From Streptomyces avidinii (GTDB lineage: Bacteria > Actinomycetota > Actinomycetes > Streptomycetales > Streptomycetaceae): a stretch of DNA of 64,000 nucleotides. Positions 17,415-26,801 of this stretch are shown here, in pieces (position 1 is the first letter of the stretch; every line of letters starts with the position of its first letter). The stretch is taken from NCBI RefSeq assembly GCF_014650695.1, contig NZ_BMVL01000018.1:62001-126000 (forward strand), in the 5' to 3' direction. The translations under genes were made by a program, and so were the position numbers. Below the pieces are notes generated by a model that saw only the letters and a list, made by a program, of their open reading frames with translations, ran no database searches and was not told where the DNA came from.

Positions 17415-18653
17415 ATGGCAGGCAACACGGAGCCGCTTTCGCCGCGGGCCAAGCTGGCCGTGACGGCGGGCAAGGCCGCGGCGGCGGTGTCGCGGGCCGC
17501 GGGACGCGGAAGCGGATCGGTGATCGGTGGCAAGGTCGCACTCAGGCTCGACCCCGATCTTCTCGGCGCGCTGGCGCAACATCTCGATGTCGTCCTCGTC
17601 TCCGCGACGAACGGCAAGACCACGACGACCCGGCTGATCGCGGAGGCCCTGCGGGCCAGCGGTCCGGTCGTCTCCAACGCCCTCGGCGCCAACATGCCCG
17701 CCGGCATCACCTCGGCGCTGGCCGGCGGTTCGGACGCCAAGTACGGCGTCATCGAGGTCGACGAGAAGTACCTGGCCGGGGTGGCCCGGGACGTCACCCC
17801 GAAGGTGATCGCCCTGCTCAACCTCTCCCGCGACCAGCTGGACCGCGCCGCCGAGACCCGCATGCTCGCGGAGAAGTGGCGCGAGGGCCTCCAGGGCTCC
17901 AAGGCGGTCATCGTCGCCAACTGCGACGACCCGCTGATCGTGTGGTCCGCCTCCTCCTCCCAGAACGTGGTGTGGGTCGCGGCCGGCCAGGAGTGGAAGG
18001 ACGACGCCTGGTCGTGCCCCTCCTGCGGCGGCGTCATGCAGCGCCCGGGCGACGACTGGTTCTGCGGCGAGTGCGGCTTCCGGCGCCCGACCCCGACCTG
18101 GGTGCTCTCCGGCGATCACGTCCTGGACCCGCACGGCAGTGCCTGGCCGATCCACCTCCAGCTGCCGGGCCGCGCCAACAAGGCCAACGCCGCCACCTCC
18201 GCCGCCGTGGCCGCCGTCTTCGGCGTCCCGCCGCAGGTCGCGCTGGAGCGGATGTACCAGGTGCAGGCCGTCGCCGGCCGCTACGACGTGGTGCACTTCC
18301 AGGGCCGTGAGCTGCGGCTGCTGCTCGCGAAGAACCCGGCGGGCTGGCTCGAAACGTTTTCGCTGATCGATCCCCCGCCGACCCCGGTGATCCTCTCGGT
18401 GAACGCGCGCGGCGCCGACGGCACCGACACCTCCTGGCTGTGGGACGTGGACTACCCGCGGCTGCTCGGTCACCCGATCTTCGTCATCGGTGACCGCAAG
18501 CTGGACCTCGCGGTCCGCCTCGAGGTCGCGGGCCTGGACTTCCGGGTGTGCGAGACCCTCGACGAGGCCGTGCAGCTCGCGCCGCCCGGACAGATCGAGC
18601 TGATCGCCAACTACACCGCCTTCCAGGACGTGCGCCGCCGCGTCGGCAACTAG
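17415..18653 (+). CDS. murT: Lipid II isoglutaminyl synthase, MurT subunit
   Basis: 412 residues of the Mur ligase fold: ATP-binding SATNGKTTTT (Asn66 to Thr72), a central domain with a four-cysteine zinc ribbon (Cys201, 204, 217, 220) that distinguishes MurT from MurE/MurC, and a C-terminal DUF1727 domain. With GatD it amidates the D-Glu of the peptidoglycan stem peptide on lipid II, MurT activating the carboxylate with ATP. The ATG follows AAGGAGG. gatD starts 19 nt after its stop, as expected for the complex. Confidence 0.96.
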   Translation: MAGNTEPLSPRAKLAVTAGKAAAAVSRAAGRGSGSVIGGKVALRLDPDLLGALAQHLDVVLVSATNGKTTTTRLIAEALRASGPVVSNALGANMPAGITSALAGGSDAKYGVIEVDEKYLAGVARDVTPKVIALLNLSRDQLDRAAETRMLAEKWREGLQGSKAVIVANCDDPLIVWSASSSQNVVWVAAGQEWKDDAWSCPSCGGVMQRPGDDWFCGECGFRRPTPTWVLSGDHVLDPHGSAWPIHLQLPGRANKANAATSAAVAAVFGVPPQVALERMYQVQAVAGRYDVVHFQGRELRLLLAKNPAGWLETFSLIDPPPTPVILSVNARGADGTDTSWLWDVDYPRLLGHPIFVIGDRKLDLAVRLEVAGLDFRVCETLDEAVQLAPPGQIELIANYTAFQDVRRRVGN

Positions 18654-18672
18654 TACCCATAAGGACAAGAGC

Positions 18673-19401
18673 ATGAGCGACAACAGCCTGCGTCTGGTGT
18701 GGGTCTACCCCGACCTGCTGAGCACGTACGGAGACCAGGGCAACGCCCTGGTGGTGGAGCGCCGGGCGCGCCAGCGCGGCCTGGACGTGCAGCGCGTGGA
18801 CGTGCGCAGCGACCAGCCCATCCCCACCTCGGGCGACATCTACCTGATCGGCGGCGGCGAGGACCGGCCGCAGCGCCTCGCCGCGGAGCGACTGCTGCGC
18901 GACGGCGGTCTGGAGCGCGCCGTCTCGAACGGGGCGATCGTCTTCTCCGTCTGCGCCGGGTACCAGATCCTCGGCAAGGAGTTCGTCAACGACCAGGGCC
19001 AGCGCCAGGAGGGCCTCGGCCTGCTGGACGTGGTCACCGTGCGCGGTGAGGGCGAGCGGTGCGTCGGCGACGTCCTCGCCGACATCGACCCGCGCCTGAA
19101 CCTGCCGCAGCTGACGGGCTTCGAGAACCACCAGGGCGTGACCCACCTCGGCCCGACGGCCAGGCCGTTCGCCCGGGTGAGCATGGGCCGCGGCAACGGC
19201 ACCGGTGACGGCACCGAAGGCGCGTACAACGACACGGTGTTCGGCACGTACATGCACGGCCCCGTGATGGCCCGCAACCCGCAGATCGCGGACCTGCTGC
19301 TGAAGCTGGCCCTCGACGTGAACGCGCTGCCGGCCATAGACGACCGGTGGTACGAGGCGCTGCGCGCGGAGCGCATCGCCGCCGCGACGCAGCCCGCGTA
19401 G
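18673..19401 (+). CDS. gatD: Lipid II isoglutaminyl synthase, glutaminase subunit GatD
   Basis: 242 residues of the class I glutamine amidotransferase, CobB/CobQ-like type. The nucleophile lies in SVCAGYQILG (Cys94) and the catalytic His in TYMHGP (His195); staphylococcal GatD uses Cys94 and a His in the same context (family knowledge). It releases ammonia from glutamine for MurT. An alternative cobyric-acid role is unlikely given the size and the murT neighbour. Confidence 0.96.
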   Translation: MSDNSLRLVWVYPDLLSTYGDQGNALVVERRARQRGLDVQRVDVRSDQPIPTSGDIYLIGGGEDRPQRLAAERLLRDGGLERAVSNGAIVFSVCAGYQILGKEFVNDQGQRQEGLGLLDVVTVRGEGERCVGDVLADIDPRLNLPQLTGFENHQGVTHLGPTARPFARVSMGRGNGTGDGTEGAYNDTVFGTYMHGPVMARNPQIADLLLKLALDVNALPAIDDRWYEALRAERIAAATQPA

Positions 19402-19444
19402 CGCCCGGCGGACCGCTCATCGGGGCGGCCCCGTCATCATGTGT

Positions 19445-19478
19445 TCGGCCCGGTTTTCCCTAGGGGGAACCGGGCCGA
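19445..19478 (+). terminator. Hairpin terminator after murT-gatD
   Basis: TCGGCCCGGTT (19445-19455) and AACCGGGCCGA (19468-19478) are perfect inverse copies, with CCC/GGG pairing possible inside the loop. It ends the murT-gatD unit about 45 nt past the gatD stop. The remaining 140 bases before pfkA hold its promoter but no further feature was recognised. Confidence 0.75.
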
Positions 19479-19616
19479 CGTGGTTTCGCACGACGAGTGG
19501 GACCAGCATGTGGAGGATGGTTCAGTCCACCGCTCCACCGCTTGTAGGGTGGCCGTAGTTCCAACCGGACGACGTGGTCCGGTCGCCGGCCCACGTTGCA
19601 AAGGTCCGTTCCTGCC

Positions 19617-20642
19617 ATGCGCATAGGTGTGCTCACTTCCGGTGGCGACTGCCCCGGTCTCAACGCCGTCATCCGTTCCGTCGTGCACCGCGCCGTCGTC
19701 GACCACGGCGACGAGGTGATCGGCTTCCACGACGGCTGGAAGGGCCTTCTGGAGGCGGACTACCGCAAGCTCGACCTCGACGCCGTCGGCGGCATCCTCG
19801 CCCGCGGCGGCACCATCCTCGGCTCGTCCCGGGTCCAGCCGGCGCACCTGCGCGACGGTGTGGAGCGCGCCCGCGGCCATGTCGCGGACCTGGGCCTCGA
19901 CGCGATCATCCCGATCGGCGGCGAGGGCACCCTGAAGGCCGCGAACCTCCTCGCGCAGGCCGGTCTGCCCATCGTCGGGGTCCCGAAGACCATCGACAAC
20001 GACATCGCCTCCACCGACGTCACCTTCGGCTTCGACACCGCCGTCGGGGTGGCCACCGAGGCGCTGGACCGGCTGAAGACCACCGCCGAGTCCCACCAGC
20101 GCGTGATGGTCGTGGAGGTCATGGGCCGCCACACCGGCTGGATCGCCCTCCACTCGGGCATGGCGGCCGGCGCGCACGCCATCGTCGTACCGGAGCGCCC
20201 CTTCGACATAGAGCAGCTGACGGAGATCGTCGGCGAGCGCTTCTCCGCGGGCAAGCGGTTCGCGATCGTCGTGGTCGCCGAGGGCGCCAAGCCGAAGCCG
20301 GGCTCGATGGACTTCGAGGAGGGCGGCACCGACATGTACGGGCACGAGCGGTTCGCCGGCATCGGCAACCGGCTCGCCGTGGAACTGGAGCACCGCCTGG
20401 GCAAGGAGGCCCGGCCGGTGATCCTGGGCCACGTCCAGCGCGGCGGCACGCCCACCGCGTACGACCGGGTCCTCGCCACCCGCTTCGGCTGGCACGCCGT
20501 GGAGGCCGCGCACCGCGGTGAGTTCGGCATGCTGACCGCGCTGCGCGGCACGGACATCGTGATGGTGCCGCTCTCCGAGGCGACGTCGACCCTCAAGACG
20601 GTCCCCGCCGAGCGGTACGACGAGGCGCAGACGGTTCTCTGA
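19617..20642 (+). CDS. pfkA: 6-phosphofructokinase, ATP-type
   Basis: 341 residues. Motifs in order: GVLTSGGDCPGLNA (nucleotide site), GGEGTLKAA, PKTIDNDI (substrate and catalytic Asp), EVMGRHTGWIA and GHVQRGGTP. GGEGT and PKTIDNDI are the pattern of actinobacterial ATP-dependent enzymes; pyrophosphate-dependent ones usually read GGDD and PKTIDGD (family knowledge). It phosphorylates fructose 6-phosphate in glycolysis. Streptomycetes usually have several pfkA paralogues, so which one this is cannot be told from sequence alone. A strong hairpin follows the gene. Confidence 0.95.
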   Translation: MRIGVLTSGGDCPGLNAVIRSVVHRAVVDHGDEVIGFHDGWKGLLEADYRKLDLDAVGGILARGGTILGSSRVQPAHLRDGVERARGHVADLGLDAIIPIGGEGTLKAANLLAQAGLPIVGVPKTIDNDIASTDVTFGFDTAVGVATEALDRLKTTAESHQRVMVVEVMGRHTGWIALHSGMAAGAHAIVVPERPFDIEQLTEIVGERFSAGKRFAIVVVAEGAKPKPGSMDFEEGGTDMYGHERFAGIGNRLAVELEHRLGKEARPVILGHVQRGGTPTAYDRVLATRFGWHAVEAAHRGEFGMLTALRGTDIVMVPLSEATSTLKTVPAERYDEAQTVL

Positions 20643-20672
20643 CATCCCTTTTGTGCGCCCCTTCTATCGTGG

Positions 20673-20706
20673 GCCGCCCCCGCGCGCAAGAGCGTGCGGG
20701 GGCGGC
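20673..20706 (+). terminator. Hairpin terminator after pfkA
   Basis: GCCGCCCCCGC (20673-20683) pairs with GCGGGGGCGGC (20696-20706); the stem extends inward with one G-T wobble to a four-base loop. It lies 30 nt after the pfkA stop and before the next gene. Confidence 0.75.
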
Positions 20707-20745
20707 ACTACTGTGGTGGGGCACCACGGTCAAGGGAGTGAACAG

Positions 20746-21702
20746 ATGGATCACAGCGGGCACGGCATGGACATGAACATGGACCTGCCGCCGTTCACTC
20801 TCGGGCGTGGTCTGGAGTTCTCGTTCGACGCCTTCTTCCTGTTCGGCTCGCTGATCGCGCTCGCCCTGTACGGAGGGGCCGTGCTGCGGCTGCGCCGGCG
20901 CGGGGACTCCTGGCCGCCGGGCCGGACCATCGCCTTCGCCGTGGGCGTGCTGACCGTGCTCCTCGTGATGTGCACCAAGCTGAACGACTACGGCATGGTC
21001 ATGTTCAGCGTGCACATGGTCCAGCACATGGTGATCAGCATGGTCACCCCGATCCTGGTGCTGCTGGGCGCTCCGGTGACGCTGGCGCTGCGTGCGCTGC
21101 CGCCCGCCGCCCGCGGTCACAAGGGGCCGCGCGAGCTGCTGCTGATGCTCCTGCACAGCCGGTACATGAAGGTGATCACCCACCCGGCCTTCACGATCCC
21201 GATGTTCATCGCGAGCCTGTACGCCCTGTACTTCACGCCGCTCTTCGACTTCCTGATGGAGAGCCGCACCGGGCACGTCGCGATGATGCTCCACTTCCTC
21301 GCCGTCGGCCTGATCTTCTTCTGGCCGATCATGGGCATCGACCCGGGGCCGCACCGGCCGGGCTACGTGATGCGGATGCTGGAGCTGTTCGCGGGCATGC
21401 CCTTCCACGCCTTCTTCGGCATCGCCCTGATGATGGCGAGCCAGCCGATGATCAAGACGTACGCGAACCCGCCGGCGTCGCTCGGCATCGACCCGCTGCT
21501 CGACCAGCAGTGGGGCGGCGGCATCGCCTGGGCCTTCAGCGAGATTCCCTCGGTGCTGGTCCTGATCGCCCTCGTGTACCAGTGGTATCACTCCGAGCAG
21601 CGGGCCGCACGGCGGTCCGACCGGGCCGAGGAGCGCAACGGCGACAAGGAGCTGGAGGCATACAACTCGTATCTCGCCTCGCTCCAAGCGCGTGGCCAGT
21701 AG
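20746..21702 (+). CDS. CtaG-like cytochrome c oxidase assembly membrane protein
   Basis: 318 residues with about seven transmembrane helices. The N terminus is His/Met-rich (MDHSGHGMDMNMDL), a likely copper-binding stretch, and the body has HMVQHMVISMVTP and WPIMGIDP, features of the caa3-type CtaG (DUF1404-like) family in Gram-positive bacteria, which supports copper-dependent assembly of cytochrome oxidase. The ATG is preceded by AAGGGAG. Monocistronic or with the small membrane protein that follows after 32 nt. Confidence 0.87.
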   Translation: MDHSGHGMDMNMDLPPFTLGRGLEFSFDAFFLFGSLIALALYGGAVLRLRRRGDSWPPGRTIAFAVGVLTVLLVMCTKLNDYGMVMFSVHMVQHMVISMVTPILVLLGAPVTLALRALPPAARGHKGPRELLLMLLHSRYMKVITHPAFTIPMFIASLYALYFTPLFDFLMESRTGHVAMMLHFLAVGLIFFWPIMGIDPGPHRPGYVMRMLELFAGMPFHAFFGIALMMASQPMIKTYANPPASLGIDPLLDQQWGGGIAWAFSEIPSVLVLIALVYQWYHSEQRAARRSDRAEERNGDKELEAYNSYLASLQARGQ

Positions 21703-21734
21703 CGCGATCCCGCCTCGGGGCGCCACCATGGGGC

Positions 21735-21893
21735 ATGACCGGATCCGTTAAGGCGATGGCAGTCATGACCTTCGCCGCACTGGTGGCCGTGGCCGCGTAC
21801 TCCGTGGCCCTCGGCAGCAACGGCTGGCTCTGGTTCGGCTGGGTCGTGCTGGGACTGCTGACCGCCGGGATGGCCGCCACACGCAATGTCTGA
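21735..21893 (+). CDS. Small hydrophobic membrane protein
   Basis: 52 residues with two hydrophobic segments (about 8-26 and 31-47) and a Trp-rich turn (GWLWFGW). It lies 32 nt downstream of the CtaG-like gene on the same strand. The ribosome site is weak. No family was recognised; the hydrophobic pattern and end-to-end fit before the next gene support it. Confidence 0.62.
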   Translation: MTGSVKAMAVMTFAALVAVAAYSVALGSNGWLWFGWVVLGLLTAGMAATRNV

Positions 21894-21977
21894 GCAATGC
21901 CACGTCCGACCCCTGCAGCCCGCGGCTCACCGTCCGTAAAATGGCGGTGACAACGGGATATCGACAGGAGCGGCCTG

Positions 21978-22688
21978 GTGTTCTACCACTTGCTCAAGCA
22001 CGTGTTGCTCGGTCCCCTGCTGCGGCTGCTGTTCAGACCGCGGATCGAGGGCCTGGAGAACATCCCGGCGGAGGGGGCCGCGATCGTCGCGGGCAATCAC
22101 CTGTCGTTCTCGGACCATTTCCTGATGCCGGCGATCCTCAGGCGGAGGATCACTTTCCTCGCCAAGGCCGAGTACTTCACGGGCCCCGGGGTCAAGGGCC
22201 GGCTCACCGCCGCCTTCTTCCGCAGCGCCGGGCAGATCCCCGTGGACCGCTCGGGGAAGAACGCCGGACAGGCGGCCCTGCGCGAGGGCCTGGGCGTACT
22301 GGCCAAGGACGAGCTGCTGGGCATCTATCCGGAGGGGACGCGCTCGCACGACGGCCGGCTCTACAAGGGCAAGGTGGGGGTCGCCGCGATGGCCCTGGGC
22401 GCCGGGGTGCCCGTCGTGCCCTGCGCGATGGTGGGCACTTTCGAGATCCAGCCGCCCGGGAAGAAGATCCCGAAGATCCGGCGGGTGACCATCCGCTTCG
22501 GCGAGCCGCTGGACTTCGCCCGATACGCCGGAATGGAGGGTGAGCGGGCCGTCCTGCGGGCGGTCACCGACGAGATCATGTACGCGATCCTCGGGCTGTC
22601 CGGCCAGGAGTACGTCGACCGGTACGCGGCCGAGGTCAAGGCCGAGGAGGAGGAACAGCGGAAGAAGGCCCGGCGCACCGCGCGCTGA
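21978..22688 (+). CDS. 1-acyl-sn-glycerol-3-phosphate acyltransferase (PlsC family)
   Basis: 236 residues from a GTG behind CAGGAG. The acyltransferase motifs are NHLSFSDH (motif I with catalytic His and Asp), GQIPVDRSG (motif II), YPEGTRS (motif III) and the VPVVPCAM region (motif IV). It should transfer an acyl group to lysophosphatidate at the inner membrane face. The C terminus ends in a charged helix, EVKAEEEEQRKKARR. Several PlsC paralogues are usual in streptomycetes, so the exact acceptor is uncertain. Confidence 0.92.
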   Translation: MFYHLLKHVLLGPLLRLLFRPRIEGLENIPAEGAAIVAGNHLSFSDHFLMPAILRRRITFLAKAEYFTGPGVKGRLTAAFFRSAGQIPVDRSGKNAGQAALREGLGVLAKDELLGIYPEGTRSHDGRLYKGKVGVAAMALGAGVPVVPCAMVGTFEIQPPGKKIPKIRRVTIRFGEPLDFARYAGMEGERAVLRAVTDEIMYAILGLSGQEYVDRYAAEVKAEEEEQRKKARRTAR

Positions 22689-22725
22689 GCCTTCTCCCGC
22701 TCGTCCCGGGCGGTCCCGCCCGTCC

Positions 22726-24399
22726 TTAACGGACGGCGGGGAGCTCCTCCGGCGCCGGGAAGACCGAGGACTCGGCCGGGGCGTCGGAGGACAGGGACTT
22801 CGCCGCGGCCGGGGCCGGGGCCACCGGGGTGGCGTGCGGGGCGCAGGTCACGTCCTTGGCGTCGACCTTGCCGGTGAGCAGGTAGCTGTCCACCCGGGTG
22901 TTGATGCAGGGGTTCAGCAGGCTGGTGACACCGTGCGAGCCCGCGCTCTTCTCGGTGATCAGACGCGAGCCGGCAAGGCGGCGGTGCAGCTCGACCGCGC
23001 CCTTGTACGGCGTGGCCGCGTCCCGCTCGGACTGGACGATCAGCACGGGGGGCAGGCCGTGCTTGGCGCCGACGGCGATCGGAGTGCTCTGCTTGGCCTT
23101 CCAGGTCGCGCAGGGCAGGTTCATCCACGCGTTGGACCAGGTCAGGAACGGGTACTTCTCGTGCAGCTTGGTGTTGTCCCGGTCCCACTTGGACCAGCTG
23201 GTGGGCCACTTCGCATCGGCGCACTCGACGGCGGTGTAGACGGCGTTGCCGTTCTCGGACGACGCGTTGCCCTTGGTGTCCGACATGTCCGGGGCGATGG
23301 CGTCGATGAGCGCCTGCTCGTCACCGGCCGCCCAGGCCGCGAAGGTCTGGGCGACGGGCACCCAGGAGGAGTCGTAGTACGGGGCGCCCTGGAAGAAGCC
23401 GATGAGCTCGGCCGGGCCGACGATCCCGCCGAGCGGCTTGGCCTTGGCCTTGGCGCGCAGCTCCTGCCACTTGGCCTCGACCTCGGCGCGGGTGGCACCG
23501 AGGTGGAAGACGGCGTCGTTCTTGGCGACCCAGTCCTGCCAGTCGTTCCAGCGCATCTGGAAGGCGACGTCCTGGCCGAGGTTGGCCTCGTACCAGATGT
23601 TGTCCTGCGACGGGTCCACCACGCTGTCGACGATCATGCGGCGCACATGGGTCGGGAAGAGGGTCGCGTAGACCCCGCCCAGGTAGGTGCCGTAGGAGAC
23701 GCCGAGGTAGTTCAGCTTCTTCTCGCCGAGGCCGGCCCGGATCACGTCGAGGTCGCGCGCGGTGTTCGGTGTGGTCATGTGCGGCAGCATCTCGCCGCTG
23801 CGCTCCTTGCAGCCGTCCGCGTACTCGGCGGCGAGCTTGCGCTGGGCGCGCTTGTCGGCCTCGCTGTCCGGGACCGGGTCGGCCTTGGGGGCCTTCACGA
23901 ACTCCTGCGGGTCGATGCAGGAGATGGGCGCGGAGTGGCCGACGCCGCGCGGGTCGAATCCCACGAAGTCGTAGGCCTTGGAGGCGTTGACCCACAGCGG
24001 GCTCTTGGTGGTGACGCGGCGCGGGAAGCGCATGCCGGAACCGCCGGGGCCGCCGGGGTTGTAGACGAGGGCGCCCTGGCGCTCCTCCTTGGTCCCCGTG
24101 CTGCCGATGCGGTCGACGGCGATGTCGATGGTCTTGCCGAACGGCTTCGCGTAGTCGAGCGGGACCTTCACCCAGCCGCACTGGATGGGCTTCTCGAAGC
24201 CCCAGTCCGCCGGGCAGTCCTTCCAGTCGATCCCGGCGCGGGCGGCACGGGCGGCGGCGATCTGCGCGCCCAGCGCCTCGGGCAGCCTGCCGTCGCTGCC
24301 GGCGGAGGCCGCCGCGGCGGGCGGGGCCAGCAGCAGGCTCGCCGCAAGTGTGCCGGTGATCAATGTGGCGGCGCTCGCCAGCGCCGCGTTGCGTATCAC
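22726..24399 (-). CDS. Secreted tripeptidyl aminopeptidase-type alpha/beta hydrolase
   Basis: 557 residues with a signal peptide (about 1-31, ending PPAAAAS). The catalytic triad is visible: Ser235 in GVSYG, Asp460 in SERDAATP and His489 in GSHGVT; the oxyanion segment is NPGGPGGSG. This is the layout of the mycelium-associated tripeptidyl aminopeptidases (Tap/SlpD/SlpE) of Streptomyces, S33-type serine peptidases that take short peptides from extracellular proteins. C-terminal TAP-like domain present with paired cysteines. It lies downstream of ureD on the same strand but 195 bases away, so probably has its own promoter; nothing else was recognised in that gap. Confidence 0.93.
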   Translation of the reverse strand: MIRNAALASAATLITGTLAASLLLAPPAAAASAGSDGRLPEALGAQIAAARAARAGIDWKDCPADWGFEKPIQCGWVKVPLDYAKPFGKTIDIAVDRIGSTGTKEERQGALVYNPGGPGGSGMRFPRRVTTKSPLWVNASKAYDFVGFDPRGVGHSAPISCIDPQEFVKAPKADPVPDSEADKRAQRKLAAEYADGCKERSGEMLPHMTTPNTARDLDVIRAGLGEKKLNYLGVSYGTYLGGVYATLFPTHVRRMIVDSVVDPSQDNIWYEANLGQDVAFQMRWNDWQDWVAKNDAVFHLGATRAEVEAKWQELRAKAKAKPLGGIVGPAELIGFFQGAPYYDSSWVPVAQTFAAWAAGDEQALIDAIAPDMSDTKGNASSENGNAVYTAVECADAKWPTSWSKWDRDNTKLHEKYPFLTWSNAWMNLPCATWKAKQSTPIAVGAKHGLPPVLIVQSERDAATPYKGAVELHRRLAGSRLITEKSAGSHGVTSLLNPCINTRVDSYLLTGKVDAKDVTCAPHATPVAPAPAAAKSLSSDAPAESSVFPAPEELPAVR

Positions 24400-24593
24400 G
24401 TGGTTGTTCCCCCTGCGTCAGATGCCGCCGTGGGCGGCCTGGTTGGTCGGGTTCGGTCGTCGGCGTGCAGGGGGATCCTGTCGTCTGACCCCGACCCGGC
24501 GACAGGGCCGGATCGACTTCTTTGCCAACCCGATAACCGGCGAGGTGTGTACCGCTGAGCGGTGCCTGTTGCGTCCCGCTTTCACCGTCCCCC

Positions 24594-25396
24594 TCAGCGG
24601 CCGTAGGTACGGCAGGCCGCGTCGAGCAGCTCGCGCACCCGCAGGGCGTCCGGGGCCAGTGCCGTCACCAGAACGGCCGGACCGGCCAGCGGAGTCACCA
24701 CCGCGAACTCCCCCAGGACGGCCGCCGCGGGCGGACTACCGGCGAAGGCCGGTTCCACCACCAGGAGTTGGCCGAGCGCCCGGTGCCCGGCCAGGCCGGC
24801 CGGACCGTCCCAGCCGCCGGGCGCTCCGGGTCCGCAGGCCAGCTCCTGGTCCAGCAGCGCAGTGCCTGCGCGCTCGACTGCGAGGCGGCTGCGCAGCAGG
24901 CCGGGCGCCTCCCCGGTCCGGCCCAGTACCTGCTCCTCGCGCAGCACCAGGCGTGCGGTGGGGGCCATGCGGACCCGGGTGCGCACCCGGAGGTCGCTGC
25001 CGCGCACCGAGACCAGCGGTTCGGGGAGCCAGCGCACCGACGCCCCGTCCTCCAGGGTGAGGTGCACGTCGTACCGCGCGGGTTCGCCGGACCGGCCGGG
25101 CAGCGCCAGGGTGGCCGCCGCCGAGGCGAGGGCGAGGTGCGCCCCGGGTCCGGCGGTGGCCTCGACGGTGAGGTGGTCCCCGCCGAGCGGGGCGCTCATC
25201 GCGCCGACCAGCATGACCCCGGCCTCGGCCGCCGACGACGAGCGGGTCCGGCGCAGCGCGAGCGGTCCCTCCCCTGCCAGCAGTGGCAGGGCGGTGCCGC
25301 CCCGCCCGTCGGCCGCGGCGCGGATGCGGGCGGTGGCCCGCAGGCCCGCCGGCGGCGTGGCGGGTGCCTGCGCGCGGTCCGTGGTGGCTGCGCCGC

Positions 25397-25400
<4 letters not shown>
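24594..25400 (-). CDS. ureD: Urease accessory protein UreD
   Basis: 268 residues, matching UreD (UreH) in length and beta-rich character, with the family strand LEDGASVRWLPEPLVS and the GRTRSG-equivalent region diverged. UreD binds apo-urease and with UreF and UreG channels nickel to the active site. Its ATG overlaps the ureG stop by four bases (ATGA), so translation is coupled. It is the last gene of the ureABCFGD operon. Confidence 0.93.
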
Positions 25401-26092
<692 letters not shown>

Positions 26093-26113
26093 GGGGGGTG
26101 TCTCCTTCAGGGT

Positions 26114-26788
26114 TCAGGAAGCGAAGAGCCGTACCGGCCAGTCGGCATGAACCTCCGCCGAGATGTCCAGCAGCGGCGAGGAGGCCGCGGGCAGGGCCTG
26201 CGGGCCCTGCGAGCGGGCCCGCAGCGCGGCCCGCTCCGCCCGGGCCGCGACGGCGTCGAGCTCGGGGGCGAGCCGGGCCAGTACCCCGCTCGCCTCGAAG
26301 GGGTCCAGGCCCAGCAGCCGCACGGTCGCGGTGGCGGGCCCGCCGACGCTCTCGTACGCCGCCACGTGCGCGGCGTCCCCCGGGCCGAGCCCGGCCGCCC
26401 GGGCGGTCACGCCGAGGACCACGGGCTGGTGGGCCCCGCGTGGGAACGCCGCCGCCAGGGCCTCCAGTTCGGCCCCGGGCCAGGTGGCCCGGGCAGCCCG
26501 CAGCAGCTGCCGCCCCAGCCGCCGGGCCGCGGTGCGCAGCGCGAGCGAGGGGGTCCGGGCGTCGGCGGCGGCGTCCAGTACGGCCGGGTCGAGCCCGAGA
26601 GCGGCGGCCGCGGCGAGCGCGGCGGCGGTGAGGCCGGCGGTGTGCAGCCGGCCCCGGCAGAAGTCCTCCAGGGTGGCGGCATCGTGGATCCGGCCCGCCT
26701 TGCAGGCGGCCTCGGCCCCGCCGGAGTGGGCGTGGCCCCCGGCGGGGAACCGGCCGTCGGCGAGGACGAGCAGCGCGGCGCGGCTCAT
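26114..26788 (-). CDS. ureF: Urease accessory protein UreF
   Basis: 224 residues, mostly helical and Ala-rich, starting LLVLADGRFPAGGHAHSGG, which is the conserved UreF opening, and containing the AAYESVGGPATATVRLLGLDP region. UreF acts as a gate between UreG and the UreD-urease complex. It lies between ureC and ureG, 13 and 21 nt from its neighbours. Confidence 0.93.
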   Translation of the reverse strand: MSRAALLVLADGRFPAGGHAHSGGAEAACKAGRIHDAATLEDFCRGRLHTAGLTAAALAAAAALGLDPAVLDAAADARTPSLALRTAARRLGRQLLRAARATWPGAELEALAAAFPRGAHQPVVLGVTARAAGLGPGDAAHVAAYESVGGPATATVRLLGLDPFEASGVLARLAPELDAVAARAERAALRARSQGPQALPAASSPLLDISAEVHADWPVRLFAS

Positions 26789-26801
26789 CAGGGACCTCTT
26801 C

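Noticed and set aside
22540..24558. Long plus-strand frame opposite the aminopeptidase
   Set aside because: Antisense shadow; the minus strand carries a signal peptide and complete catalytic triad.
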